NCBI GenBank assembly: GCA_030704615.1
Contig: CM060733.1
Coordinates: forward strand, 61,628,001-61,692,000
DNA length: 64,000 nucleotides
From: Takakia lepidozioides
Taxonomy: Eukaryota; Streptophyta; Takakiopsida; Takakiales; Takakiaceae
Reading direction: 5' to 3'
Below the pieces are notes generated by a model. It was not told the origin of the DNA. It saw only the letters and a list, made by a program, of their open reading frames with translations, and did no database searches. Made by a program: the position numbers and the translations under genes. Shown here piece by piece: positions 47,290 through 57,183 of this stretch. Each line of letters opens with the position of its first letter. Positions within the stretch are counted from its first letter, which is position 1.

Positions 47290-48455
47290 AGTATCATGTC
47301 AAAGTCAAACTATAGCCAAAGCTCGACCTGGTGCCAGTCTCACAGCTGAAGAGCTCGTCCTGCAAGTCATGCCGGGAAAACGTCTCAATTCTGTCTACTT
47401 GGATCGAAATCTCCGTGTGCTAGCGAGCCAGGATTTCTTCAGTGAAACTGTGGTGAAACAGTCTGATGGTTCCCAGACGGATCGTCGTTATGGGTTACTG
47501 CCGGTGAGCAACTATTTTGTCAAGAACGACGAGGGGGTCTCGCTCGGACCGATCCTTTTGATGAACCAGGACCAGATTTTCATGGAATCGTGGCAGCAAC
47601 TCCATGCCACAGTTTCGGACGACAGCAGTGAACCCTTCAAGAAAGTATATGGATTGAGTGCATTTGAGTATGGCACTGGAGATCCGCGTTTTGACGCAGT
47701 GTTCAACGCAGGGATGTCCGGCCATTCACGCATCTACATGGAGCTTGTCCTGGGTGCCTACCAAGGCTTCTGTGATGTGAAGCGCTTGGTGGACGTAGGG
47801 GGAGGCTTGGGCTCCTCACTCAGCCTCATCATTGAAAAGTACCCCCATATTCAGGGTGTAAACTTCGACCAGCCCCATGTTGCAGCTGCCCCTTCCTATC
47901 CTGGTCTGTCTGAACAATTTCTCCAGCTTTTGTTGCATGTCCCTGGTTTGTGCTGTAACCATCAGAATTGTTGTAGCTATCTCGTGTACAATGCTGAGAA
48001 AAGCTGTAGCTCAGACAAGGGAGGGGGATGATGCCAGATGTGGAGCATAAAGGTGGCGACATGTTTGAGAGTGTACCATCGGGTGATGCCACCTTCATGA
48101 AGGTCCCGTGTTGACCCTGTGCCAATATTCAATCTGCTTTACCCTTGTCTTTAAGAATTAGGTACTGTTCATGCTCGTTCATGCTGCGAAATCTTTTGCC
48201 TTGACGCTGGAGAGTGGGTTCTGGTGAACCATTGTAACAGTGGATACTGCATGACTGGAGCGATGACGATTGCGTCTGAAAGATGTTGAAGAACTGCTAC
48301 ATGCACTCCCATCCAATGGAAAGGTTATAACAGCTGTAACAGGGGTGCCTGTGGATGTTGATCATGGGGCAGGCGCTCGAGTGATCTTCCATATTGACCT
48401 CATCATGGACCTCCATGCAATCAGGATCTACCACATGGGGCCGTGGTGCACTTAG
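47290..48455 (+). pseudogene. Caffeate/flavonoid-type O-methyltransferase (COMT family), broken
   Basis: The family methylates phenolic hydroxyls with S-adenosylmethionine. Exon A (about 47290-47903) reads from AKARPGASLTAEELVLQVMP through FFSETVVKQSDGS, YGLSAFEYGTGDPRFDAVFN and the AdoMet motif LVDVGGGLGSS to HVAAAPSYP. Splicing to 48038-48102 (VEHKGGDMFESVPSGDATFM) and 48241 onward (WILHDWSDDDC, including the catalytic His) follows GT-AG rules. A TGA at 48277 then breaks the frame. Further frameshifts surround LHALPSNGKVIT, and after FHIDLIMDLHA the sequence diverges, losing the C-terminus. The N-terminal dimerisation exon is missing; a LINE piece ends just upstream. It is probably a dead or dying gene; if the stop is a sequencing error the 5' loss still remains. 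Confidence 0.8.
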
Positions 48456-49089
48456 TGGGGATCAATCTGGAAGCTCTGAGTAGCCACCGGAACATGTTTA
48501 GCTGTAGAATTGGTCAGGACAAGGATAGAAGTTAATTCTGGATAACCGAAGAATGCGAGCAGGGAGCAAAAGGGAGACGAGAGGGAGACCATGTCTGGTC
48601 AGAAGATTGTTGTACAGTATGGTGGTGCATTGAGCACGCAATGAAAAGCCCTGTGGATGGAAAAGCAATATGTGAGACAAGGAGCAGTCAGTACTGTCAA
48701 TGATCTGTTGTTTCTGCATGAGAAGGCCTACGATTTGAGCAATTTCCCTTTCTTTCTCTGTTCTCTTTGGACCCTATTTCTTGTGAGCCTTGCCAACTAT
48801 TCGAGATGCCAAGCATTAGATGGGGCCCTGGAGTTGAATGCGAGGGAGCCGGTTCAGCCAGCGTGGACCCCCGCCACCCCTGCCCACCCTCCATCGCCCG
48901 CACACTGCGCGGCAGCTGCCGCGCGGCACGCCCTCCCGCGCCTCATGTGGGGACATGACGCATGCCCTGGCCATGCCCTCTCATCCCCCCTGCATGCCTT
49001 CATCCTGGTACATGCATGCTTCCATTGCATCCATATCATTGCATTGCATGTAGAGTAAGACGGGACGGTGTGTTGTTGGCAGCCATCGC
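48456..49089. other. Non-coding stretch
   Basis: GC-rich around 48840-48960, with an 18-bp perfect palindrome GCGCGGCAGCTGCCGCGC at 48907-48924. No gene recognised. Confidence 0.45.
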
Positions 49090-49648
49090 GAAATGTCGCT
49101 ATCGATTTTTGATGGCGTTGGCGTACTGCGTCCCGCCATGCAGGTTCAGTTTGTGGACACGAATGGACAATCGGGCTACGAAGCAAGATGTTTTAGCCGT
49201 CTTCAATGGTTGCATCGCTTCATCTCCAAGTGTGAATTGCGTGCAGGTCCTTATTATTGCTTGATATTTCTCTTCTGTGTTCTCCGGATTGTGATTGTGC
49301 TCTTCTTCCAGGATTTAGCGCGTGAGTGAGTTCTGCATCAAGCATCCGAAACCAATCATCTGAGCAGGTTGCATGTTATATTTGCTTGGTATGTGAAGGA
49401 ACAGACCTGGATTGACTGTTGTTTCCATAGTTCACTTGCGAGCTCCAGGGACGTGCACATATGCGGCCATGAGCACCTAAGATATGTCATTATCTGCAGT
49501 CCTTCCATTTTGTTTTGGGGTTTAGGGTTTAGTGTAAATGACATGCACACCATAGAGGTATTGGGGGGTTCAATGGCCATGCGGGCAATTTGAGGGTTCA
49601 AGCAAGTGAGTGGCATGTGGATTTATGCTTGGCATTGTCTGTGTAGGT

Positions 49649-49978
49649 TTGCACGCTGCTGCAATTGTTGGCAGACGCAATACTCACGATGAAGGAGAGC
49701 AAAATGATAGAGAACCGGAGGGAATATCGCCAGACTTATGAAACTGATGAATACGAGTCCCTCATATGCGAGGCTTACATGATGGCAAGGGTCGATGAAC
49801 CTGGTGCGTCGACAATACAGATGCATACACTGTGATCTGTTTTTCGCCGATAAAAAAAAACTGAACTTGCATAGGGTGGATGGTTGTATAAAGCATGGGG
49901 AAGGTGAAGGGCCTCTCACACCAAGCCAGAAGGCTATTATGGAGGATGTCCTCAGGTGCCATGGACTTATCTGGGAGG
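49649..49978 (+). pseudogene. Unrecognised coding-like segment with zinc-finger-like motif
   Basis: After an acceptor-like GTGTAG the frame reads VCTLLQLLADAILTMKESKM ... YETDEYESLICEAYMMARVD and then meets a stop. One base over, it continues RRQYRCIHCDLFFADKKKLN, with CX2C and a following His resembling a C2H2 start, and LTPSQKAIMEDVLRCHGLIW before a GGTAGA donor-like site. I do not recognise the family. An open stretch at 49093-49245 could be an earlier exon. The one-base discrepancy suggests a pseudogene or a wrongly guessed splice. Confidence 0.35.
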
Positions 49979-50066
49979 TAGACTTGAGTAGGCCCTGCAG
50001 TGCACACACATGCATCGAGCTGACATTACCTATGTGTAGGCAGACTCAACAAGGAATGCCCACAGA

Positions 50067-50124
50067 AGGCAAACTCAAGTAGGGCACCCGGGCTTCCTGT
50101 AGGCATCGCTACTTGAGTTTGCCT
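50067..50124. repeat. Short hairpin, 16-bp arms AGGCAAACTCAAGTAG
   Basis: Perfect inverted arms at 50067-50082 and 50109-50124 with a 26-bp spacer, directly before the PPR pseudogene. Confidence 0.7.
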
Positions 50125-50144
50125 CCCACATAATGGCTTCTTGT

Positions 50145-51547
50145 ATGCCCAACATGGATGCAGAATGGATGCTTTGGAGACTATGAGCAAATGATCCGGG
50201 AAGGGGTGAAGCCAGACCAGGTCACTTTCCTTTGCGTTTGCAATGCGTGTGCAGAGAGGGCAGCCCTGAAAAAAAGCAAAGAGGTCCATGCTGACATTGT
50301 GACAGCTGGAATTGTACCAGATGTCATTCTGAACAACACCCTCGTGGACATGTACACCAAATGTGGGAGCATTGAAGATGCAAAGGGAGTGTTCGACAAA
50401 ATGGCTGAACGAAATGTGGTGTCATGGAACACAATGATAGGAGGATATGCCCAGCATGGATGCGGAATGGAGGGTTTGGAGACCTATGAGCAAATGATGG
50501 GCGAAGAGGTGAAGCCATATCAGGTCATCTTCATTTGCGTTTGCAATGCATGTGCGTGCCTGGCAGCCCCGGAAAAGGAGAGGTCCATGCTGACATCATG
50601 AAAGCTGGAATTGTACCAGATGTCATTCTTAACAATTCCCTTGTGGACATGTATGCCAAATGTGGGAGCATTGACGATGCAAATGAAGTGTTCAACAGTA
50701 TGGCTGAACGAAATGTGGTATCATGGAATGCCATGATGCAGGATATGCCCAGCATGGTTGTCATAAGGAGGCTATGCAACTATTTGAAGGAATGCAAAAG
50801 GAAGGCTTGACGCCGAACGGTATCACTTTTATATGTATTCTCCAAGCATGTAGTCATGGGGGTCTAGTGGATGAAGGTAGACACTACTTTGATTCCCTGC
50901 ATCGAGATCATGGCCTGACTCCTACAATGGAGCACTTTGGGTGCATGGTGGACCTCCTTGGCCGTGCAGGGCGATTGGATGAGGCTGAGGACGTCATCAA
51001 CAAAATGCCGGTCCAGCCAAATGTTGCGGTGTGGAAGGCCTTGCTTGGTGCCTGCAGAATTTATGGGAATGTGGAGGTGGCCCAATCTGTGGCAAAATCT
51101 ATTCTCAAGTGGGATCAACAAGGACACCACAACTTATGAATTGTTATCACTTATATATGCTGTAGCTGGCAAGTGGGACGATACTGCAAAGGTGAGGAAA
51201 ATGATGCAATTCAGAGGTATAAGAAAGCAGCCAGGTCGCTGCTCCACTGACTTTGGTAAACTGGTCCACATATTTGGTGGTAGATGACAATTGTATCCAC
51301 AAATTAGGAAATGCATGCTGAGCTGAGAAGATTGTCTGGGCACATGAAGGAGGCCGGGTACGTGCCTGACGCACGTTGTATTGCATGATATGTAGGAGCA
51401 AAAGAAATTTCTCTTTGCCACCACAGCAAGGTGGCCATTGCTTTTGGGCGGATGAGTACGGCACCAGGGACACCTCTTTGATTCATCAAGAACCTTTGAA
51501 TGTATGGTGACTGCCACAGCCATCAAGTTCACCTCAAAGATTGTTCG
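50145..51547 (+). pseudogene. PLS-class PPR protein with E/E+ and truncated DYW domain
   Basis: Organelle RNA-editing type PPR protein. It reads ETYEQMIREGVKPDQVTF, GIVPDVILNNTLVDMYTKCG, MAERNVVSWNTMIGGYAQHG, then (after a frameshift near 50580) a second repeat set, and after another near 50735 ITFICILQACSHGGLVDEGR, MEHFGCMVDLLGRAGRLDEA and ALLGACRIYGNVEVAQSV, the E region. A third shift lies near 51120 (YELLSLIYAVAGKWDDTAKV). The E+/DYW part has stops at 51286 and beyond, and ends with FTSKIV at 51547, exactly where the CACTA element begins. The DYW catalytic core is therefore missing. No credible start codon or upstream repeats are visible. It is a close relative of the sequence at 8887-11760. 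Confidence 0.88.
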
Positions 51548-51670
51548 CACTACAACAAAAAGCGGCTTTTACGTCTCTGTGTTATGACTGCAAATGCAGT
51601 CATGGAAGCCATTTACGACTTCCTGACTCTGAAGACGTAAAGACCTAGTCAGTTGTGACATGGCAGATAT
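51548..51670 (+). repeat. CACTA terminal inverted repeat (left) and adjacent hairpin
   Basis: CACTACAACAAAAAGCGGC is the conserved type of CACTA end. Directly inside, CTTTTACGTCT (51572) and AGACGTAAAG (51634) form an inverted pair. Confidence 0.8.
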
Positions 51671-51689
51671 GACTCTCCAGGCTGGCTGT

Positions 51690-52348
51690 CACGTGGCGCC
51701 AGAGCAGCTGTGGGGGTAGTCATACACGCTGGCATTACTGAATGACTGAACGGACAGTGTAGTCCATGTCAGCCGCGGTGTCAGACAGACACGTGGTGGC
51801 GACAGAACACGCCACGTGTCAGACTGCGACGCCAGCTCTCACTGCCAGCTATGACAGCGGACGAGGGAATTAAACGACAGCACGTGTCGCGTCATAGAAG
51901 AAACGCGTGGTGCGACATATCATTGCCACGTGTCACTGTGGGGGACGGGGCTTCGCAGTCACATGTATGTCTTCATGGGGGGAAATTTGGGGTCAACACG
52001 TGGCAGCATCTGGGGACACCATATGCCACGTTCGTGTGTGCCCACGTGCTGGACTTTCGAGAGCTGTGGTGGATTCTTGCCAGTCATACCTACGACTGGC
52101 GCAGTACAGTATATTCCATGAACAGGGGATTCCATGAGGACGTTGTAGTCCCAGGTGGTGCCACGTGCACAATCCTCTAAACCTCACGTGCTGCTTCGTA
52201 GACATACATTTGACTGGACGTTCTGCATATGGAGTCATAGGACCAACTGCGCGGGGACCTTAGGGGGTCACGTGTCGGAATGTAATATGCTCATACACAT
52301 ATCATATTGGGTTCGGTACTCATGGTTATGACTCTAGACGGACACGTG
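51690..52348 (+). promoter_or_regulatory. Subterminal repeat region: twelve CACGTG sites
   Basis: CACGTG occurs at 51690, 51790, 51813, 51881, 51927, 51997, 52043, 52062, 52085, 52269 and 52343, plus a near match at 52380, mostly as ACACGTGG or CCACGTGT. About 0.2 sites would be expected by chance. In En/Spm the TnpA protein binds repeated subterminal motifs, so these are likely binding sites for the TnpA-like protein encoded here; that is inference. Confidence 0.75.
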
Positions 52349-52765
52349 GATATGCCACAGAGGCAGCCAATAGGGTGCCACGCGCATGTGCCATACAACA
52401 TCACAATCATGTATACAGCAAGACTTTAGGCACAGAAGTGCACAAAAGTGGCATAGACGTAATTCTGAAAGACCACAATAGCAGCAACATCACCATCCAG
52501 CATCACCATTATCAACCACATATGAACAGCAACAACATAACCAACCATAGTGTGTGCAATGGGACATACCACCTACCACCACATTGCTCATTAATGAGGC
52601 ATAAGTTTGCAACAACATGCATGAGAAAATCCAACATGTGATTGCTATCAAAATTGGACAGTCAATTCAGAGAAACTGTCACTACTATAAGTTACCGTAG
52701 TTGCCAAATCCGGATGAGGCACAGGTGGAAATCCCCAAGAAATCCACGATGCTAGCCGACCTGCC

Positions 52766-53290
52766 TCATCTCTTTGTCTGCAAGGTCTTCACTAGTTTGT
52801 CACTCCACACAGTAATGTAACCTACACTGTCTCCCAACTCAGTGTGATGAGGCTTCATGGATTTGTTGTGATATGGTAGAGGGGCATTGGGAATGCGGAC
52901 ATCATCAATGTGGATGGCCACATAGCCTTCTGGCACAACAGGGTACCCTTCACTCACCTCCATCCCTTGGAGACCAGCAATGCGGCCAGATCTGGCTGTT
53001 GATCGCGAAACAGTGTCTATGAGCTTGACATGGTCTCCCACCACGAACTGCCATCCAGCCCAAACATGGCAGATTGCATGAGAATTGTGGAACATGGATC
53101 GTGGAACGTATTGTGTCTACAAGGTCTACAAGGAGCTAATAACAATTTGTCTATCCAGGTTGGGAAGGGGAGAATAGCAGATGCATACACTTACCCCATT
53201 CTGCGAATCAAGGATCAGTGGTGTCGGCTTCCTCAAAGGGTGAAGATGTGCTGCCCTTTGATTTGGGGGGCCTCGTTCGTGGCCAAGCAC
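52766..53290 (-). pseudogene. TnpA-like C-terminal exons (Transposase_23 / TNP1-EN-SPM-like)
   Basis: The last exon (53047-52766) follows a CAG acceptor and reads FVVGDHVKLIDTVSRSTARS ... VAIHIDDVRIPNAPLPYHNK ... ELGDSVGYITVWSDKLV. It resembles the C-terminal En/Spm domain, where a V...V.......LP......T.GDA.G..V.W pattern is usual. A possible preceding exon (53290-53195) has good GT-AG borders but no recognisable motif. It lies downstream of the HAD segment and may be the end of the same transcript. Confidence 0.6.
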
Positions 53291-53540
53291 CTACAACCAA
53301 CCAACAAGCACCAAAAATGTATATTATCTACACTGGGAACTCAAATTACACTAACACAATAAGATGCACCCAAACTGTCAATGCCTACAGTTGACACTGC
53401 GACGGTAATTTGACAAACTCTATCACAACATGTTTTACTGCCACAACTTAAGCACAAATGAGGCTGGCAATGGCACAAGGGAGTCACACAAAAATGCCTC
53501 TAATGTCTGGCATTGTGTACCACACTACAAAGTATGTTAC

Positions 53541-54195
53541 CTGGCGAGGCTGAATGGCTCGAGGGCTGATAGCTTGTTGCCCAAATGTGGGTTGCCCTTT
53601 GAGATATTCTGGAATGCTCGGAGCCTTAGCTGCCCCCTCCAAGAAGGGCCATAAGCTGGTCAGAAGGAAATTATCATTGTGCGCCTCTACAGAACGACTT
53701 CTCCAAGGCAGTGGGAAAATGGCGTTGTATGCTAGATTTTTTGACCCCTTGTGCGGTGTGTCGTCAACAAGAAGAGTGGTTTCGGGATTCCAGACACAGT
53801 TGTCCCGCCACACTGTAGATAGGTTCTTCAGAAACCGTGGTTTCATGGGCAGGCTCCCATCCATGTCAGTGGACTGCTCACAATATCCCCATCCCACTTG
53901 AATGCAAGGTCACGGTGCCCATGGAAAAGCCAGTCCACTGTGGGTAGGAAGTTACGTGGTTGCATACAAGACCATGCTGCCACTTCAAAGTGTTCGAAAC
54001 ACTTGTCCAAAAAAGCTTTGCAACCAGGCCTTACAACGACCATCTTGCTACCACATAATTTGTGCTCAAAGCCATTTGGAACCACAAACGCATTACGCTC
54101 CCGACATGGACGCACTCACACAGCAATCCATTAATATCTAGGATGAGCAAATGCTTGCCCTTCTCCACTATTGTGTGCACGACATTCTCCGACAT
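53541..54195 (-). pseudogene. FCP1/NIF-like HAD phosphatase segment inside the CACTA element
   Basis: FCP1-type enzymes remove phosphate from proteins such as the RNA polymerase II C-terminal domain. From an ATG at 54195 the minus strand reads KGKHLLILDINGLL, the HAD nucleophile motif with DxN instead of the usual DxDxT. After a frameshift near 54110 come MVVVRPGCKAFLDKCFEHFE and VAAWSCMQPRNF (motif II). After another near 53880 come VWNPETTLLVDDTPHKGSKN, with the acidic motif, and LAYNAIFPLPW. The order and spacing are those of the NIF domain. The Asn in motif I removes the usual general acid; some plant members share this. It ends at a GT donor (53541). It lies between TnpA-like sequences on the same strand. 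No active protein is likely from this copy because of the frameshifts. Confidence 0.72.
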
Positions 54196-54787
54196 TAATT
54201 GAAGGTTGGGAGTGGAAGTGACAACCGTTTGTTGCTGGGTAATATCTGCCCGCGGGGAAACAAGGTCAATGTCCAGGGTTGTCTCAGATGCCCCACCGCG
54301 ACAGCAGTAGGCCGGAGTTCTGCATGCGCCTCCACTACCGCACAGTGTGACAGAACTGCACGAGGACGCGTAAGTTCCTTGGTAGGGGTGTCGTCCCCTC
54401 CACCTGGGCCAACATGCTCCACCTGCACATCATCCTCGAATGCATCAACGGGAGTGACGTTACCTGGTGACATGCCAGGCAAGTCAAACCTGTCCTCCAG
54501 ACGTCTTGGCTGAAGGGCCAGCGATGCACGAGCTGTTTGCTATGGATGAGCCCACTAAGGCAGGTGAGGAAATGCTGATCCCAAATTTCTCAGCCATGGC
54601 CTTCTGGTACATCATCACATGCGATATTGTAGCCTTCAAATCCATCATATCTTTGTGTTGTGCGCCTGTGCTCTTTCCATATCCTCCACTTTGCGAGCAA
54701 TTGCTGAATACCCAGAGGTCCTTCCTGCCAGGTCCACGCAAGTCCATGAACAACATGAGAACATCATGCCGTTGGTAGGGAAAATGC
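54196..54787 (-). pseudogene. TnpA-like middle part, coiled-coil-like
   Basis: After a TAG acceptor at 54788-54790 the minus strand reads, in shifting frames, GRTSGYSAIARKVEDMERAQ, DLKATISHVMMYQKAMAEKF and an acidic, Pro/Gly-rich tail (VTPVDAFEDDVQVEHVGPGG). Helical, charged segments of this kind are usual in the middle of TnpA-like proteins. Two frameshifts are needed to connect the parts. It precedes the HAD segment directly. Confidence 0.5.
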
Positions 54788-55344
54788 CTAGAACAAAATA
54801 ATCGACAAAAAATAGGAGAAAGAATGATCACGTGGATCTCACCATCCGCTCGCTGGTCAATGTTCTGCTTACTGAACCTTCCTAGATTTCATGCAACGAT
54901 GGACTTCGGCCTCGCTCCTTTGCCTGCATTTGTCATGTACCAGCTCAGTATGCTAGCATGGTCAACCTGACGAGCGACATACCATTCTGTGACAACAGTG
55001 ATTGAACAGAGGTTTGTCAGACATACTGTTGGGATGCAACCAATATTGGTATCCCCGCGCCCACTAACCTAGTCACTATGTCTGCAGTAATACAGAGAGC
55101 TGAGTGACAAATGCAGCTAATGCAGAAGAGTAATCACCAGCACCAACACTACCCTATGTTAATGACCACAAAAAGTCATGTTAACACTCACACTCACTCT
55201 CACTATTGCAGTTTCAAATACTGCCCTGACATCATCATTGCACGACCAACTCTGATCAGACCCTCCTCTATCCACACTTACAGATTGGTATGTAAAATGA
55301 GGACCCACCCACTTCACAACTTTGCCAGGTTCGGGTAATCCGGG

Positions 55345-56340
55345 TTTTCTAGTAATCCAATAATCCGGGTTTTCCAGATATCCTCTTAGAAAACCCTTCA
55401 CACAAGCATCAATCTGCTGTGTGTGTGATTTGCCCAAAAACTAGGCCCTCGGAAGGCCTGGGCTTTTGGCTCAGCCTCTCAACTTTCAAAGTTGGTGAAC
55501 AGGGTACAGGCACAATTCCCTTGATTGAATTGAAGAAGCGTCTCTTTGGTGAGAGAACCCCGGACAGTGTATCAGAAAATGAATACTGTCTTCAGATTGC
55601 CCACACAACGGGACAATTGCACTCTCCCTTTCTCTCTGCTTGTGTTGCTGTTCAAGGTTAGGTCTTGCTTCCTGCCTGAGTTTAAATTTCAGTCTAGTGC
55701 CGAGAGTGGTAGACCCTTGAGGTCATCCAAGATGTCCACCCCTGTCAGGACTAGAAAGAAAGAAGGTCAGGGAAGTTCTCTGCCTAACTTCATTTCACCG
55801 ACAATCTCATGGCAACAAACATGCTTCAACACTACAGCCTTTTAGGCTTGAGATTTATCCAGCAGGGTCAAGACTTGCGGATCCAGGTCCAGGTCCTTGA
55901 GAATCTTTTCTACTCTCTTCTGCCAGGACTTAGCCTGTTTGACAGGGCGGTCCTGTTTCCAAGATATAGAGTCGATCAACTTAGGATATCTGGTGTTGGG
56001 CATATGTTGCAGCTGACCCCACCATCTGACCTTGAATTCATCTCGTCGGGAGCTTAAGGATGGAATGCCAAACTCACCCCGAACAACCACATTGGCTGTT
56101 TTGGAGCATGCTGACATACACTCCTTAAGCACCCCCACTTGAATGGATTCTAGAGACTTAGCCTGGTTGGAGCTATCAACCCATATAGCAGATCTGTACT
56201 CCAAGGCAGGTCCCCCCTTAAAGAAAAGCCTACAAGCACCTTGCGACAAGGTGAATGAACACTTTAGTCACTCCACAGGCAACACCCCTTCAGAAAAACC
56301 TGATTGCCGGGGACATAATTTGGAGAATTCAATGACAAAG
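55345..56340 (-). mobile_element. LINE fragment, copy 1 (C-terminal RT-proximal part)
   Basis: The minus strand reads KVRWWGQLQHMPNTRYPKLI, the motif found beyond the reverse-transcriptase core of many non-LTR elements, then KQAKSWQKRVEKILKDLDLD. It shares 55345-55930 with copy 2 (56540-57120). Confidence 0.75.
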
Positions 56341-57125
56341 CCTGGTGGCACTTCGTACTTCCCTCCTAACATGGTGTAAAATGGGGGAAATGGACACCCC
56401 ATTATACATTGTACTCATAAGACGTTGTTTGCCGTAGCCTTCTGGCCATTGACCCCACGCCCAGTTTGAGCGGGAACAAAAGGAACAGAACCTACCTCAG
56501 TCAGGGGTTGACGTTGGTAGTAAGACTTACCTTCATATAAAGATTTAATCCGGGTTTTCCAGATATCCTCTAGAAAACCCTTCACACAAGCATCAATCTG
56601 CTGGGTGTGATTTGCCCCAAAACTAGGCCTCAGGAGGGCCGCGGCTTTTGGCTCAGCCTCGAGAGTTTCAAAGTTGGTAAACAGGGGTACAGGCACAATT
56701 CCCTTGATTGAATTGAAGACACGTCTCTTTGGTGAGAGAACCCCGGACAGTGTATCAGAAAATGAATATTGTCTTCAGATTGCCCACACTACGGACAATT
56801 GCACTCTCCCTTTCCTCTCTGCTTTCTGTTTGTTGTTCAAAGGTAGGCTTCCTGCCCTGAGTTTAAATTTCAGTCTACTTCCAACTTGTGGTAGACCCTT
56901 GAGGTCATCCAAGATGTCCACCCCCATGTCACTGACTGGAAACAACTTCAGGGAAGTTCTCTGCCTAACTTCATTTTCATCAGACAATCTGATGGCAACA
57001 GACATGCCTTCAGACACTACAGCCTCTAAGTCAGATTTATCCAGCTGGGTCAATACTTGCGGATCCAGGTCCAGGTCCTTGAGAATCTTTTCTACTCTCT
57101 TCTGCCAGGACTTAGCCTGTTTCAC
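56341..57125 (-). mobile_element. LINE fragment, copy 2
   Basis: Same family and orientation as copy 1: KSWQKRVEKILKDLDLDPQV, LSDENEVRQRTSLKLFPVSD, KSYYQRQPLTEVGSVPF. It extends further at its 3' side than copy 1 and less far at its 5' side. It sits in what would be an intron of the TnpA-like gene. Confidence 0.8.
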
Positions 57126-57183
57126 ATTATAAACAACAATCAGCCAAGGCAAAGAGGGCAAAAAGGCTGGTGTGTGAACTTAC

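Noticed and set aside
48907-48924. 18-bp perfect palindrome as an operator or origin
   Set aside because: A single GC-rich palindrome in plant non-coding DNA, with no supporting context.
52678-52700. CACTACTATAAG, considered as a second CACTA terminus
   Set aside because: No adjacent subterminal array, no inverted partner and no target duplication visible.
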